Origin: Streptomyces viridochromogenes
GTDB taxonomy: Bacteria > Actinomycetota > Actinomycetes > Streptomycetales > Streptomycetaceae
Length of the DNA: 64,000 nucleotides
Reading direction: 5' to 3'
Assembly (NCBI RefSeq): GCF_001270495.1
Contig: NZ_LGUR01000151.1
Span: forward strand, 78,219 to 142,218
Shown here: positions 43,794 to 52,325 of the stretch, piece after piece
Position numbering within the stretch: the stretch's first letter is position 1
Layout: each line of letters starts with the position of its first letter
Translations under genes and position numbers: made by a program
Notes under the pieces: generated by a model
What the model was told of the DNA's origin: nothing
The model's database searches: none
Seen by the model: the letters and a program-made list of their open reading frames with translations, nothing else

Positions 43794-46541
43794 ATGAACA
43801 ACGCAGTGAACAACGGGGTCTGGTCAGGGAGCTGGGTCGCCGAGCGGCTCGGAGTCCAGCTCGTGGGCGACGACGAGCTCACGCAGATGCTGGGGCTCGC
43901 CCTGCGGCGCAACCCCAAGCGGGCGCATCTGCTGGTCTCCCACGTGCTCGGCAAGCATGTACCGCAGTCACCGTCCGTGGTGTACGGCGCCGGTTACGCC
44001 CTCGGTCGCCGGGTACGGGAGCTGCTGGGCGCCGACGAGGCCGCCAGGGCGGTCGTCCTCGGCTACGCGGAGACGGCGACCGGGCTCGGCCACTCCGTCG
44101 CCGACGGGGTCGGTGACGCCCCGTATCTGCACTCCACCCGGCGCCCGGTCGCCGGGGTCGCCCGGGCGGGCGGCTTCGAGGAGTCCCACTCGCACGCCAC
44201 GTCCCATCTGCTGCTGCCGGAGGATCCCGCCCTGCTGGCGGGCGACGGGCCGCTGGTTCTGGTGGACGACGAGTTCTCCACGGGGAACACGGTGCTGAAC
44301 ACCGTTCGGGATCTTCATGCCCGGTATCCGCGGCGGCGGTATGTCGTGGTGGCGCTGGTGGACATGCGGTCGCCGGCCGACGCGGGGCGCCTCGCGGATT
44401 TCGCCGGGGAGATCGGTGCGCGGGTTGACCTGGTGGCGACTGCTTCGGGGACCGTACGGCTGCCGGAGGGGGTGCTGGAGAAGGGCCAGGCGTTGGTGGC
44501 GCGGTACGAGGCGGAGAGTGCCGCGGAGGGTCGTACGTCGTCCGCCGGTGCGTCGGGGCTGGTCGCGCCGTTCCCCGCGCCCCCGGACAGCGGCGTTGCC
44601 GTGGCCGCGTCGGAGGAGGCGACGGTTGCTCGGGCGCGGCACATTGCAGCGGAGAGTGCCGCGGAGGGTCGTACGTCGTCCGCCGGTGCGTCGCGGCTGG
44701 CCGCGCCGTTCCCCGCGCCCCTTGAGGGCGATGGCGAGGGCGGCGGCCTTGAAGCCGACGGTCGGATGACGTCCCCAGGGGCGCGGGGAACTGCGCGACC
44801 AGCCCCCACCGGCCCGCACCCGGACGACAACCCCACCCACCCCCACGTCACCCGCGTAGACCTGCACTGGCCCCGCAACCTCCCCGACGGCGGCCGGCAC
44901 GGATTCACGCCCGCTCACCGCACCCGGCTCGAAAACGCCCTCCCCGCCATGACCGCCCGCCTGGCAGAGGCACTCCCCGCCGACGCCCGCCGCGTGCTCG
45001 TCCTCGGCTTCGAAGAGCTGATGTACGCCCCGCTCAGACTCGCCCGCGAGCTGGAGCGGAGCGCCGACGTCGAGGTCCGCTACTCGACCACCACCCGCTC
45101 ACCCGTCCTCGCCGTCGACGACCCCGGCTACGCGATACGCACCCGCCTCGTCTTCCCGGCCCACGACGACCCCGCCGACGGCCCCGGCGAGCGCTACGCC
45201 TACAACGTCGCGGGCGCCGGCTTCGACGCCGTCACAGCCGTCGTCGACTCGGCTGCCGACACCCCCGAACTGCACGCGCCCGAGGGCCTGTTGGCGCAGC
45301 TCGCCGCCCACACCCCGCACGTCCTCCTCGCGGTCGTACCGTCGTACGTCCCGGGACCCCCGGCCCTTCCCGAAAGGCACCCGATGCTGCCCGAGCCCCT
45401 CCGCGGCCCCGCCTTCTCCTCGTACGCCCCCGAGGAGGTCGGCTGGTTGCTCCAGGACCTCTCGGACGTGACGCTGGAGGCGCCGACCGAGGAAAGGGAA
45501 GAGGCCATCCAGAGCGGGGGCGCGCACTACGCGGAGTCGCTGCCCGTGGAGTACCAGCCGAGCGAGCAGTACCAGGCGCTGTTCCACGCGGCGCTCGAGG
45601 AGTCGGCGGCGCGGCTGGCACAGGCCGCCGGCGCGGTGACGGAGATCGTGCTCGCCGAGCGGTCACCACGCCCCGTACTCGTCTCGCTCGCCCGCGCCGG
45701 CACCCCCGTGGGCATCCTCATGCGCCGCTGGGCCCAGTTCCGGCACGGACTCGAACTGCCCCACTACGCCGTGTCGATCGTGCGCGGCCGCGGCATCGAC
45801 GCCAACGCCCTGCGCTGGCTGGCCGCCCACCACGACCCGCGCGACGTCGTCTTCGTCGACGGCTGGACCGGCAAGGGCGCCATCACCCGTGAACTGACGG
45901 CGGCGATACGGGAGTTCGAGGCGTCCGACGGCATCACCGGCTTCGACCCGGAGATCGCCGTACTGGCCGACCCGGGCTCGTGCGTGCGGACGTACGGCAC
46001 CCGCGACGACTACCTCATCCCGTCCGCGTGCCTCAACTCCACGGTGTCCGGCTTGATTTCGCGTACCGTGCTGCGCGCCGACCTGGTCGGCCCGCACGAC
46101 TACCACGGTGCGAAGTTCTACCGCGAACTCGCCGGCTCCGATGTCTCCGTGGCCTTCCTGGACGCCGTGTCCGCGCGCTTCCCGGAGGTCCTGGACGCGG
46201 TCGACGCGACGGTCAAGGAGCTGCTCTCCGGTGACCGCGCGCCGACCTGGGAGGGCTGGGCGGCCGTCGAGCGCATCAGCGAGGAGTACGGCATCCACGA
46301 CGTGAACCTCGTCAAGCCCGGCGTCGGCGAGACCACGCGCGTCCTGCTGCGCCGGGTGCCGTGGAAGATCCTCGCGCGGGCCGGAGCCGGCGCGGACCTG
46401 GACCATGTACGACTGCTGGCCGAACAGAGAGGGGTTCCGGTGGAAGAGGTCGCCGAACTGCCGTACACCTGCGTGGGGTTGATCCACCCCAAGTACACGC
46501 GGGGCGCGACGGGTGCCGACGGCAAGGCGGTGAACGTCTGA
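43794..46541 (+). CDS. Giant Ter protein: PRTase + TRSP domain + StiP-type PRTase in one chain
   Basis: The 915-residue protein joins three parts. Residues 1-240 are a phosphoribosyltransferase (PRPP motif VLVDDEFSTGNT, 155-166). Residues 241-345 are a low-complexity linker made of repeat DNA. Residues 350-530 are the TRSP domain (signature TTTRSPVLAVDD, Thr434-Pro437). Residues 535-905 are a second PRTase-like domain, annotated StiP in some databases (ARAGTPVGILMRR and VFVDGWTGKGAIT, 686-697). Elsewhere the StiP-type part is often a separate gene. The ATG at 43794 follows the lyase gene, and the stop overlaps the HAD start by one base. It is predicted to attach ribose-phosphate in a nucleoside-like pathway. 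Confidence 0.88.
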   Translation: MNNAVNNGVWSGSWVAERLGVQLVGDDELTQMLGLALRRNPKRAHLLVSHVLGKHVPQSPSVVYGAGYALGRRVRELLGADEAARAVVLGYAETATGLGHSVADGVGDAPYLHSTRRPVAGVARAGGFEESHSHATSHLLLPEDPALLAGDGPLVLVDDEFSTGNTVLNTVRDLHARYPRRRYVVVALVDMRSPADAGRLADFAGEIGARVDLVATASGTVRLPEGVLEKGQALVARYEAESAAEGRTSSAGASGLVAPFPAPPDSGVAVAASEEATVARARHIAAESAAEGRTSSAGASRLAAPFPAPLEGDGEGGGLEADGRMTSPGARGTARPAPTGPHPDDNPTHPHVTRVDLHWPRNLPDGGRHGFTPAHRTRLENALPAMTARLAEALPADARRVLVLGFEELMYAPLRLARELERSADVEVRYSTTTRSPVLAVDDPGYAIRTRLVFPAHDDPADGPGERYAYNVAGAGFDAVTAVVDSAADTPELHAPEGLLAQLAAHTPHVLLAVVPSYVPGPPALPERHPMLPEPLRGPAFSSYAPEEVGWLLQDLSDVTLEAPTEEREEAIQSGGAHYAESLPVEYQPSEQYQALFHAALEESAARLAQAAGAVTEIVLAERSPRPVLVSLARAGTPVGILMRRWAQFRHGLELPHYAVSIVRGRGIDANALRWLAAHHDPRDVVFVDGWTGKGAITRELTAAIREFEASDGITGFDPEIAVLADPGSCVRTYGTRDDYLIPSACLNSTVSGLISRTVLRADLVGPHDYHGAKFYRELAGSDVSVAFLDAVSARFPEVLDAVDATVKELLSGDRAPTWEGWAAVERISEEYGIHDVNLVKPGVGETTRVLLRRVPWKILARAGAGADLDHVRLLAEQRGVPVEEVAELPYTCVGLIHPKYTRGATGADGKAVNV
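44514..44806. repeat. Repeat cluster inside the PRTase/TRSP gene
   Basis: A 69-bp unit at 44514-44582 recurs at 44652-44720 with 2 mismatches (both encode ESAAEGRTSSAGAS). The 3' half of each unit is GGGGCTGGTCGCGCCGTTCC or a near copy, the inverse of the intergenic repeat GGGGAACTGCGCGACCAGCC that follows at 44778-44806. All stay in frame. Confidence 0.88.
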
Positions 46542-47356
46542 TGCCGGTGCTGGTGGCGAGCGACCTCGACCGTACGCTCATCTACTCCGCCGCGGCCCTC
46601 GCGCTGACCATGCCGGACGCGCGGGCGCCGAGGCTGCTGTGCGTGGAGGTGCACGAGAGCAGGCCGCTGTCGTACATGACCGAGACGGCGGCCCAGCTGC
46701 TGACCGACCTCGGCGACGCGGCGGTCTTCGTGCCGACGACGACCCGGACCCGCAAGCAGTACCAGCGCATCAACCTGCCGGGCCCCGAGCCGAAGTACGC
46801 GATCTGCGCCAACGGCGGCCATCTGCTGGTCGACGGCGTCTCCGACCCCGACTGGCACGCACAGGTCCAAGCCAGCCTGGCCGAACAGTGCGCGCCGCTC
46901 GCGGAGGTGCAGGACCACTTGATGGCGTCGGCGTCCCCGGCCTGGGTGCGCAAGCACCGCATCGCCGAGGACCTCTTCGCCTACCTGGTCGTCGAGCGTG
47001 AGCTGCTGCCCGAGGAGTGGGTGAAGGAGCTCGCGGTGTGGGCGGAGAACCGCGGCTGGACGGTGTCCTTGCAGGGCCGCAAGATCTACGCCGTCCCGAA
47101 GCCGCTCACCAAGAGCGCCGCCATGCACGAGGTCGCCCGTCGTGCGGGTGCGGAGCTGACGCTGGCGGCCGGTGACTCCCTGCTGGACGCCGACCTGCTG
47201 CTGGCCGCGGACCGGGGCTGGCGCCCGGGGCATGGGGAGCTTGCGGACGCCGAGTGGACCGCTCCGGCGATCAGCGCGCTGCCGGAGAGGGGAGTGCTGG
47301 CGGGGGAGCGCATCTTGCGGGAGTTCTTGAAGGCAACGCGCACGGAAGCCCCCTAA
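46541..47356 (+). CDS. HAD-superfamily hydrolase of the Ter module
   Basis: The 271-residue protein has HAD motif I ASDLDRTLIYS (nucleophile Asp8, Asp10). Motif II is VPTTTRTRKQYQRI (about 67-80), and motif III/IV is KSAAMHEVARRAG plus LAAGDSLLDADLLL (about 190-225). The C2-type cap resembles sucrose-phosphate-phosphatase-like HADs. It should remove a phosphate from a sugar or nucleotide made by the upstream proteins. Its ATG overlaps the stop of the PRTase/TRSP gene (TGATG), so the two are translationally coupled. The C-terminus runs into the intergenic repeat zone at 47357. Confidence 0.88.
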   Translation: MPVLVASDLDRTLIYSAAALALTMPDARAPRLLCVEVHESRPLSYMTETAAQLLTDLGDAAVFVPTTTRTRKQYQRINLPGPEPKYAICANGGHLLVDGVSDPDWHAQVQASLAEQCAPLAEVQDHLMASASPAWVRKHRIAEDLFAYLVVERELLPEEWVKELAVWAENRGWTVSLQGRKIYAVPKPLTKSAAMHEVARRAGAELTLAAGDSLLDADLLLAADRGWRPGHGELADAEWTAPAISALPERGVLAGERILREFLKATRTEAP

Positions 47357-47374
47357 GGGGCGCGAAGCGCCTTT

Positions 47375-47433
47375 AGGGGCGCGGGGCTGCATTGAATGTG
47401 CGGCTCCGCCGCGTGGGTGCTACAAGCCCCCAC
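47375..47433. repeat. Third copy of the GGCTCCGCCGCGTGGG repeat
   Basis: AGGGGCGCGGGGCTGCATTG and the following GTGCGGCTCCGCCGCGTGGG up to CCCCCAC match 16125-16183. It lies between the convergent HAD and FmdB-type genes. Confidence 0.8.
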
Positions 47434-47462
47434 GCACCCGTAGACAACAACGCACGCACTAC

Positions 47463-47681
47463 CTAGCCGCAACACCCTCCACCACAGCACCCGCCCCCGC
47501 CGCCGGCAGGCTTCGGCGCCGCGGGGGCGCTGGCCGTGCCGCCCACCGCGACCGTCGACAGCAGCTTCACCGTGTCGTCATGCCCCGCAGGGCACGCGGC
47601 GGGGGCGGACGACTCCGCCATCGGCCGGCTCAGTTCGAACGTGTCGCCGCAGCTGCGGCAGCGGTACTCATAGCGAGGCAT
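47463..47681 (-). CDS. FmdB-family zinc ribbon protein
   Basis: The 72-residue protein starts MPRYEYRCRSCGDTFELSRP, the FmdB/CxxC-CxxxH zinc-ribbon signature, with CPAGH as the second half. The tail is Pro-Ala-rich and ends GGGGGCCGGGCCG, a cysteine/glycine-rich end that may bind metal. Family members are small regulators or metal chaperones of unknown partner. ATG at 47681 is chosen, and an in-frame ATG at 47687 is also possible. It follows the coiled-coil protein by 18 bp in the same direction, so they form an operon. Confidence 0.85.
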   Translation of the reverse strand: MPRYEYRCRSCGDTFELSRPMAESSAPAACPAGHDDTVKLLSTVAVGGTASAPAAPKPAGGGGGCCGGGCCG

Positions 47682-47699
47682 GCGCACAGATTAGCCCGG

Positions 47700-49205
47700 T
47701 CAGTGACCGCCGCCGCGCTCCTCGCGGATCTGCGCGACCACCCGGGCCACTGTCTGCCGCACCGCCTCCGTCTCGGTCAGGAAGTGCCAGTAGTCCGGGT
47801 GGCGGCCCTCCAGCGTGCCGATCGCCCGCTCCAGCCGGGCCACGGAGTCGTCCAGGGGGCGCGCGTGCCGCGGGTCGGGTGTGTTGCGGCCCGCCATGGC
47901 CAGCCGCTGGGCGTCCCGGATCGCGAAGCGGGTCCGGTCGATCTCCTGCTGCGGATCCTTCTGCACGGCGTTCAGCCGGCGCAGCCGGTCACCGGCGGCG
48001 GACACCGACTCGTCGGTGCTGTTCAGCAGCGCCCGCACGGTCGACAGCAGCGCGGTGGCGTCCGGCCAGCGCTGCTCGTCGCGCGCCGCCTGCGCCTCCT
48101 TCAGCTTCAGCTCGGCCTGCCGTACGTTCTCCGCGGCCCCGTCCGGGACGTTCTGCAGATCCTGCCAGCAGGCCACCGTGAACCGCCGCCGCAGCTCACT
48201 CAGCACCGGCTCGACCTGCCCGGCACGCGTGGTGAGCGCCTGCGCGCGCGTACGCAGCGAGACCAGCCGGTGATCGATCTCGGCGGCCTTCTCCGGCAGC
48301 CGCCCGGCCTCCACCCGGACCGCTTCCGCCTCCCGCGCGACCCGCTCGGCGCGCTCCAGCGTCTGCGGTACGCCATGCTGACCGGCGCCCTGGTTGAGCT
48401 TGGTCAGCTCCGGGGCGAGGGCCGCGAGCCGCGCCGCGAGGTCGTCCGCCGTCAGCCCTGATTCCCGTACGGCATCCAGGGCGTTGGAGGCGGCGAGCAG
48501 GCCCTGCCGGGCGCGCTCCACGGCCGGGGCGAGGCGGGCCAGCTGGGTCTCGGCCTTGCCGAGCAGCGGCCCCAGCCCGGCCGCGAACCGGTCCAGTTCC
48601 TGCTTGACGCGCCCCAGCTCGTCCTTGGCCTTCGTCAGCTCCGTACGGGCGCCGGCGGCGGCCGAGGCCTCCAGGTCGTCGCGGTCGAGGTCGTGGGCGT
48701 CGACGGCGGTGATGTACTGGTGGCTAGCCTCGTCGATCCGCCGCCCGAGCGCGTCGAAGTCGGTGATCGCCCGGTGGGCGGCCGGGGAGTCGTCGACGGC
48801 CGCGATCGTCTCGATCGAGATCCGCAGATCCCGCTGGGCGGTGTCCAGCTCGTAGAACGCGGCCGCCGCGGCGTCCTTCGCGGCCTGTGCCTCGGCCCGC
48901 TGGCTCTCGGCCCGACCGCCGAACCAGCGCCGGGTACCGCCGCCGGCGAACGCGGCGGGCAGGGCGAGGGCGGCGACGAGGGGGAGGGCGACCAGGGTGA
49001 GGGTGTCGCGGAGGGCGCGGCGCGTGCCGTACGGGGTGCCGCGGACGATGCCGTATGGGGCGCTGCGGGGGATGCGGACCGTGTCGCCGGGGACGCGACG
49101 CACGAGCTGCGGGACGTCCCGGTCGGGGTGCCCCTGCGCGCCCGGCACTGACGGCGAGTTCGGCTGCGGAGGTGTCGCCGTCACATCCCTCTCCCGTGCT
49201 GTCAT
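47700..49205 (-). CDS. Membrane-anchored coiled-coil protein of unknown function
   Basis: The 501-residue protein has a disordered, Pro/Arg-rich N-terminus (1-65), one membrane helix (about 69-90, LTLVALPLVAALALPAAFAGGG) and a long helical region (100-490) rich in Ala, Glu, Arg and Leu. The heptad-like stretches (for example TELTKAKDELGRVKQELDRF, about 195-214) predict coiled coils. No enzyme motif is visible. It ends 18 bp before the FmdB-type gene. It may span the membrane as a scaffold. Nothing in the neighbourhood shows its partner, though it lies beside the Ter module. Confidence 0.8.
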   Translation of the reverse strand: MTARERDVTATPPQPNSPSVPGAQGHPDRDVPQLVRRVPGDTVRIPRSAPYGIVRGTPYGTRRALRDTLTLVALPLVAALALPAAFAGGGTRRWFGGRAESQRAEAQAAKDAAAAAFYELDTAQRDLRISIETIAAVDDSPAAHRAITDFDALGRRIDEASHQYITAVDAHDLDRDDLEASAAAGARTELTKAKDELGRVKQELDRFAAGLGPLLGKAETQLARLAPAVERARQGLLAASNALDAVRESGLTADDLAARLAALAPELTKLNQGAGQHGVPQTLERAERVAREAEAVRVEAGRLPEKAAEIDHRLVSLRTRAQALTTRAGQVEPVLSELRRRFTVACWQDLQNVPDGAAENVRQAELKLKEAQAARDEQRWPDATALLSTVRALLNSTDESVSAAGDRLRRLNAVQKDPQQEIDRTRFAIRDAQRLAMAGRNTPDPRHARPLDDSVARLERAIGTLEGRHPDYWHFLTETEAVRQTVARVVAQIREERGGGH

Positions 49206-49257
49206 TCACCCTGCCCGGTTCATTCTCCCACCGGTTTAGGACGAACACACGGGCCGG

Positions 49258-50031
49258 TTAGTTCGCGGTTCGCACCGTGACTTTTCCGTCGCCGGTCTGG
49301 GCGGAGACCACATGGGAGCTGATGTCGTCCCGCGGCACGGACACATCCACCGAGCCGTCGCCGGTCCTGGTCGTCACGCGATACGTCGCCCGCGGCAGCT
49401 CGATCGTCACCGAACCGTCGCCGCTGCGGGTCTCCACCAGGTCCGGCACGGTGCCCAGTTCGAGCCGGACCGAGCCGTCACCGGTCCGCGCCCTCACCTT
49501 GCGCGAGGAGACGTCGGAGACCCGCACGGAACCGTCGCCCGTCCGCAGATCCAGCGGCCCGCTGGAGTCGGTGACATGCACGGACCCGTCCCCCGTACGA
49601 ATGCTGAGCGCGTCCTCGAACCCCCACGCCCGCACGCTTCCGTCCCCGTCCTCGACCTTCACGGTGACGCCGCGCGGCACCTCGATGCGGTGCTTGGCCG
49701 AACAGTTGGCGATCATGCCCGAGCACTTCTCCCGCAGCACCAGCCGGTCGTCCTTCATCGCCCAGGTCACCTTGGGATCCGAGCCGATCGCGACCGACCC
49801 CTGGAACCACCGGGTGACCTCGACCGCGCCGGTCTTGTGGGCGTCCGCGGCGACGATCTCCAGCGCCGAGTCGTCGGAGTCGACGGTCAGGGTCCGCCCC
49901 TCCAGAGCGAAGGTCCGGTGCTCGGGATCCTTGTCGTCCCCGGCGGAGGCCCCGCAGGCGGCGAGACCCGCGACGAGCACCACGACGGCCCCGGCAACGG
50001 CGGTGGCGCGGACGGGAACGGTACGGGTCAT
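49258..50031 (-). CDS. DUF4097-like beta-repeat lipoprotein
   Basis: The 257-residue precursor has a lipobox LAAC (about residues 23-26) and a beta-strand-rich body. The C-terminal half carries seven repeats, six GDGSV and one GDGKV, spaced 18 to 23 residues apart (RTGDGSVHVTDSS, RTGDGSVRVSDVS and so on). That pattern predicts a right-handed beta helix or roll, as in DUF4097 adhesin-like proteins. CSGMIANCSAKH gives a possible disulfide. It is exposed on the cell surface. Function unknown. It is transcribed as a single gene, next to the tRNA locus. Confidence 0.85.
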   Translation of the reverse strand: MTRTVPVRATAVAGAVVVLVAGLAACGASAGDDKDPEHRTFALEGRTLTVDSDDSALEIVAADAHKTGAVEVTRWFQGSVAIGSDPKVTWAMKDDRLVLREKCSGMIANCSAKHRIEVPRGVTVKVEDGDGSVRAWGFEDALSIRTGDGSVHVTDSSGPLDLRTGDGSVRVSDVSSRKVRARTGDGSVRLELGTVPDLVETRSGDGSVTIELPRATYRVTTRTGDGSVDVSVPRDDISSHVVSAQTGDGKVTVRTAN

Positions 50032-50257
50032 GACGATCTCCCCCTGAGACTTCCCTGAGGCTCCCTGAGACCGGCCTTGACGCCCCAGGACTGCGATGGT
50101 GCTTCGACCCTACGGACCACGCGCCCGCCACGGGATCCGGGCCGCTCCCGGATCCGTGGTGGGGTTAACCCCAGGAGTTCCCCGGACATCCCGGACCGTC
50201 CGCGATACGGGTTTGCGGGGCATGGCCCCTGGCAAGGTAGGCTGTCGACTCATTCAC

Positions 50258-50329
<72 letters not shown>

Positions 50330-50334
50330 CAGCA

Positions 50335-50371
50335 GCAGAGGACCCCGCCGTTCGCGGTCGGGGTCCTCTGC
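50335..50371 (+). terminator. Rho-independent terminator after tRNA-Val
   Basis: GCAGAGGACCCCG (50335-50347) and its perfect complement (50359-50371) flank an 11-nt loop, followed by TTTT at 50373-50376. Confidence 0.92.
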
Positions 50372-50375
50372 GTTT

Positions 50376-50723
50376 TCAGCTCTCCCGGGGCGTCGGCGCC
50401 GCCTCGTGGGCGTGCTTCAGCCTGGTGCGGGCGTCCACCCGCTCCGCCCCGGCGAGTTCCGACCAGAAGCGGTGGCCGCTGATGAAGACCGCGAGCTCGT
50501 GCTCGCGCTGCCGGAGCTTCTCCACCTCGGCCTGTTCGTCCTCCGTCCAGCCGGGGGAGGCGGGGCGCTCGACCTTGCGCCAGCCGTTGTCGTCGCTGAA
50601 GGCGTCCAGGGGTACGACCGACCAGGGGAGCCGCTTCAACAGGGCCGACAGCTCGGCCCGGACCTGATGCAGCTCCTCCTGACCGGCGAGGAGGTCACTC
50701 GGAAAGTCATAGGGCGTAGCCAC
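50376..50723 (-). CDS. Conserved small protein of unknown function
   Basis: I do not recognise a named family. The 115-residue protein is mostly helical and charged, with no membrane segment or signal peptide. Residues 14-33 (GQEELHQVRAELSALLKRLP) and 60-82 (TEDEQAEVEKLRQREHELAVF) look like amphipathic helices. It contains several tryptophans (WSVVPLD, WRKVERP, PGWTED, FWSELAG). It faces the tRNA-Val terminator. The sequence has normal codon use for the region, so it is likely a real gene. Confidence 0.72.
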   Translation of the reverse strand: MATPYDFPSDLLAGQEELHQVRAELSALLKRLPWSVVPLDAFSDDNGWRKVERPASPGWTEDEQAEVEKLRQREHELAVFISGHRFWSELAGAERVDARTRLKHAHEAAPTPRES

Positions 50724-50840
50724 GACCCAATGCTACGCCTGTTCGATTTTGGGTTGCGAGTGTCTTCGGGTGGTTCATACGTACGAGTGTGTGGGCGGAT
50801 GATCGATGGGCCCGGGTCGCCCGGACTCGAGGGCGGCCGG

Positions 50841-51761
50841 TCAGTGGCCGGCTTCCCTCAACTCCCCTACCAGGCCGGCCGTTACCGGCACCGGGACCCC
50901 GTGGCGCTCCGCCGCGCGCAGCAACGCGCCGCCGATGGCGTCCAGTTCGAGGGGGCGGCCCGCCTCCGCGTCGCGCTGCATCGACGACTTCGTACCCGGC
51001 GGGAAGGCGTCGTAGCGGGCGAGGGCCTGGGCCGGGTCGGCGGGGCCGCCGCAGGCGCGGCTGACGGCCGCCGTCTCCTCGACGAGGGACGTCAACTCCT
51101 CGCGGTGGCGCGTGCGTACGTCGCCGAGCGGGAGGGCGTGGCGGGTGGTCAGCAGGGCGAAGGGGGCCAGGAAGGACATCTTCGCCCAGAGGGCCGCCGT
51201 CTCGTCGGTGAGGACGCGGGTGGTGGGGCCGGCCGTGTCGAGGGCTTGCGCCAGGGCGTCGAGCCGGTCGCGGGGGACCCCGTCGCCGGTGAGGTCGATC
51301 TCGGCGAAGGGGCTGGTGTGCTCGATCCGCCCCGGGGCGACGCGGGTCGACTCGACGCGGATGACGGCGGGGGCGACTCGGTCCGGGCGGTAGCGGGCGC
51401 GCAGGGTCTCCGGGTGTTCCACGCCGTTCAGGAAGGGGACGACCAGGGCGTCGCCGAGCGCGGTGGGCGGGACGCGGGTCAGGGCCGCGTCGAGGGTGGT
51501 GGCCTTGACCGCGATCAGACAGGCGTCGACCGGTTCACGCAGCTCGGTGTCCGCCTCGACCTCGGCCGTGAAGTCCCCGAAGCGGGCGCTGCGGACCTGG
51601 ATCCCGGTCGTGCGCAGGGCCCCGGCCGTCTCGTCGCCGGCCAGGCAGATCACGCGGTGACCGGCCCTGGACAGGAGCGCGGCGAGCAGACCGCCTATGC
51701 CGCCCGGGCCCAGTACCGCCACGGTGAGTCGGTCGTTCGCCGTCGCGCGTTGCGTGTTCAT
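50841..51761 (-). CDS. Ketopantoate reductase-like 2-dehydropantoate 2-reductase family protein
   Basis: The 306-residue protein has an N-terminal Rossmann motif VAVLGPGGIGGLLAALLSRAGH (about residues 14-35). The central KAT of the family lies in ACLIAVKATTLDAAL (about 89-103) and the C-terminal all-helical domain has AALWAKMSFLAP (about 189-200). In PanE the Lys of the latter helix is catalytic. It may reduce ketopantoate in pantothenate synthesis or be a paralogue acting on another 2-keto acid. The ATG at 51761 follows AGAGGA. No pantothenate genes are next to it, so panE is not asserted. Confidence 0.85.
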   Translation of the reverse strand: MNTQRATANDRLTVAVLGPGGIGGLLAALLSRAGHRVICLAGDETAGALRTTGIQVRSARFGDFTAEVEADTELREPVDACLIAVKATTLDAALTRVPPTALGDALVVPFLNGVEHPETLRARYRPDRVAPAVIRVESTRVAPGRIEHTSPFAEIDLTGDGVPRDRLDALAQALDTAGPTTRVLTDETAALWAKMSFLAPFALLTTRHALPLGDVRTRHREELTSLVEETAAVSRACGGPADPAQALARYDAFPPGTKSSMQRDAEAGRPLELDAIGGALLRAAERHGVPVPVTAGLVGELREAGH

Positions 51762-51851
51762 GCGATTCCTCTCGTCGGTCGGCCCCTCGACGGTGGCCGC
51801 CTCTGAGGTGATCATGGCAGACAGGCCCCTCCCCGAGGGAGACTGTTGGAC

Positions 51852-52085
51852 ATGTGCCGCAGCATCAAGACACTTCGTCCGCCCGCGTTGCCCGAAGAGG
51901 CGACCGAGGAAGAGATCCGGGCCGCCGCCCTCCAGTACGTGCGCAAGGTCTCCGGCTTCCGGGCCCCGGCCGCCCACAACCGGGAGGTCTTCGACCGCGC
52001 CGTCGACATGATCGCGGAGGCCACGGCCGACCTGCTCGACGGCCTGGAGGTGCGAGGGGCCGCGGTGGCCCGCGAGGCCGGGTAG
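51852..52085 (+). CDS. DUF2277 family protein
   Basis: The 77-residue protein matches DUF2277, a small actinobacterial and proteobacterial family of unknown function. Signature stretches are MCRSIKTLRPPALPEEAT, EIRAAALQYVRKVSGFRAP and DRAVDMIAEATADLL. The ATG at 51852 fits the family N-terminus; a TTG two codons upstream is in frame but not needed. It is divergent from the PanE-like gene with about 90 bp between, so they may share a regulatory region. The 240 bp after it hold only a short tandem repeat. Confidence 0.87.
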   Translation: MCRSIKTLRPPALPEEATEEEIRAAALQYVRKVSGFRAPAAHNREVFDRAVDMIAEATADLLDGLEVRGAAVAREAG

Positions 52086-52142
52086 CGCACGGGACGGATA
52101 CAGGGTCGGGCCGGTGGGGCCGGGCCGTAGGCCGACGGGTGC

Positions 52143-52178
52143 GCCGCCGTACGGGGTCGCGCCGCCGTACGGGGTCGC
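52143..52178. repeat. Tandem 18-bp direct repeat
   Basis: GCCGCCGTACGGGGTCGC occurs twice in succession (52143-52160 and 52161-52178) between the DUF2277 and DedA genes. Confidence 0.8.
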
Positions 52179-52325
52179 GCGGCGCGTCTGCGCGGGCTGG
52201 GGCACCCGGCATGCCGCGATGATCACGGGCCTGCCCTGCGACGGCCACATCCAGGGCCGGAGCGTCCGCCACCCGCCACCGAAGCAGGCGCCCACGCCCA
52301 CTCCCCGGCAAGTGAAGCGGAGCGC

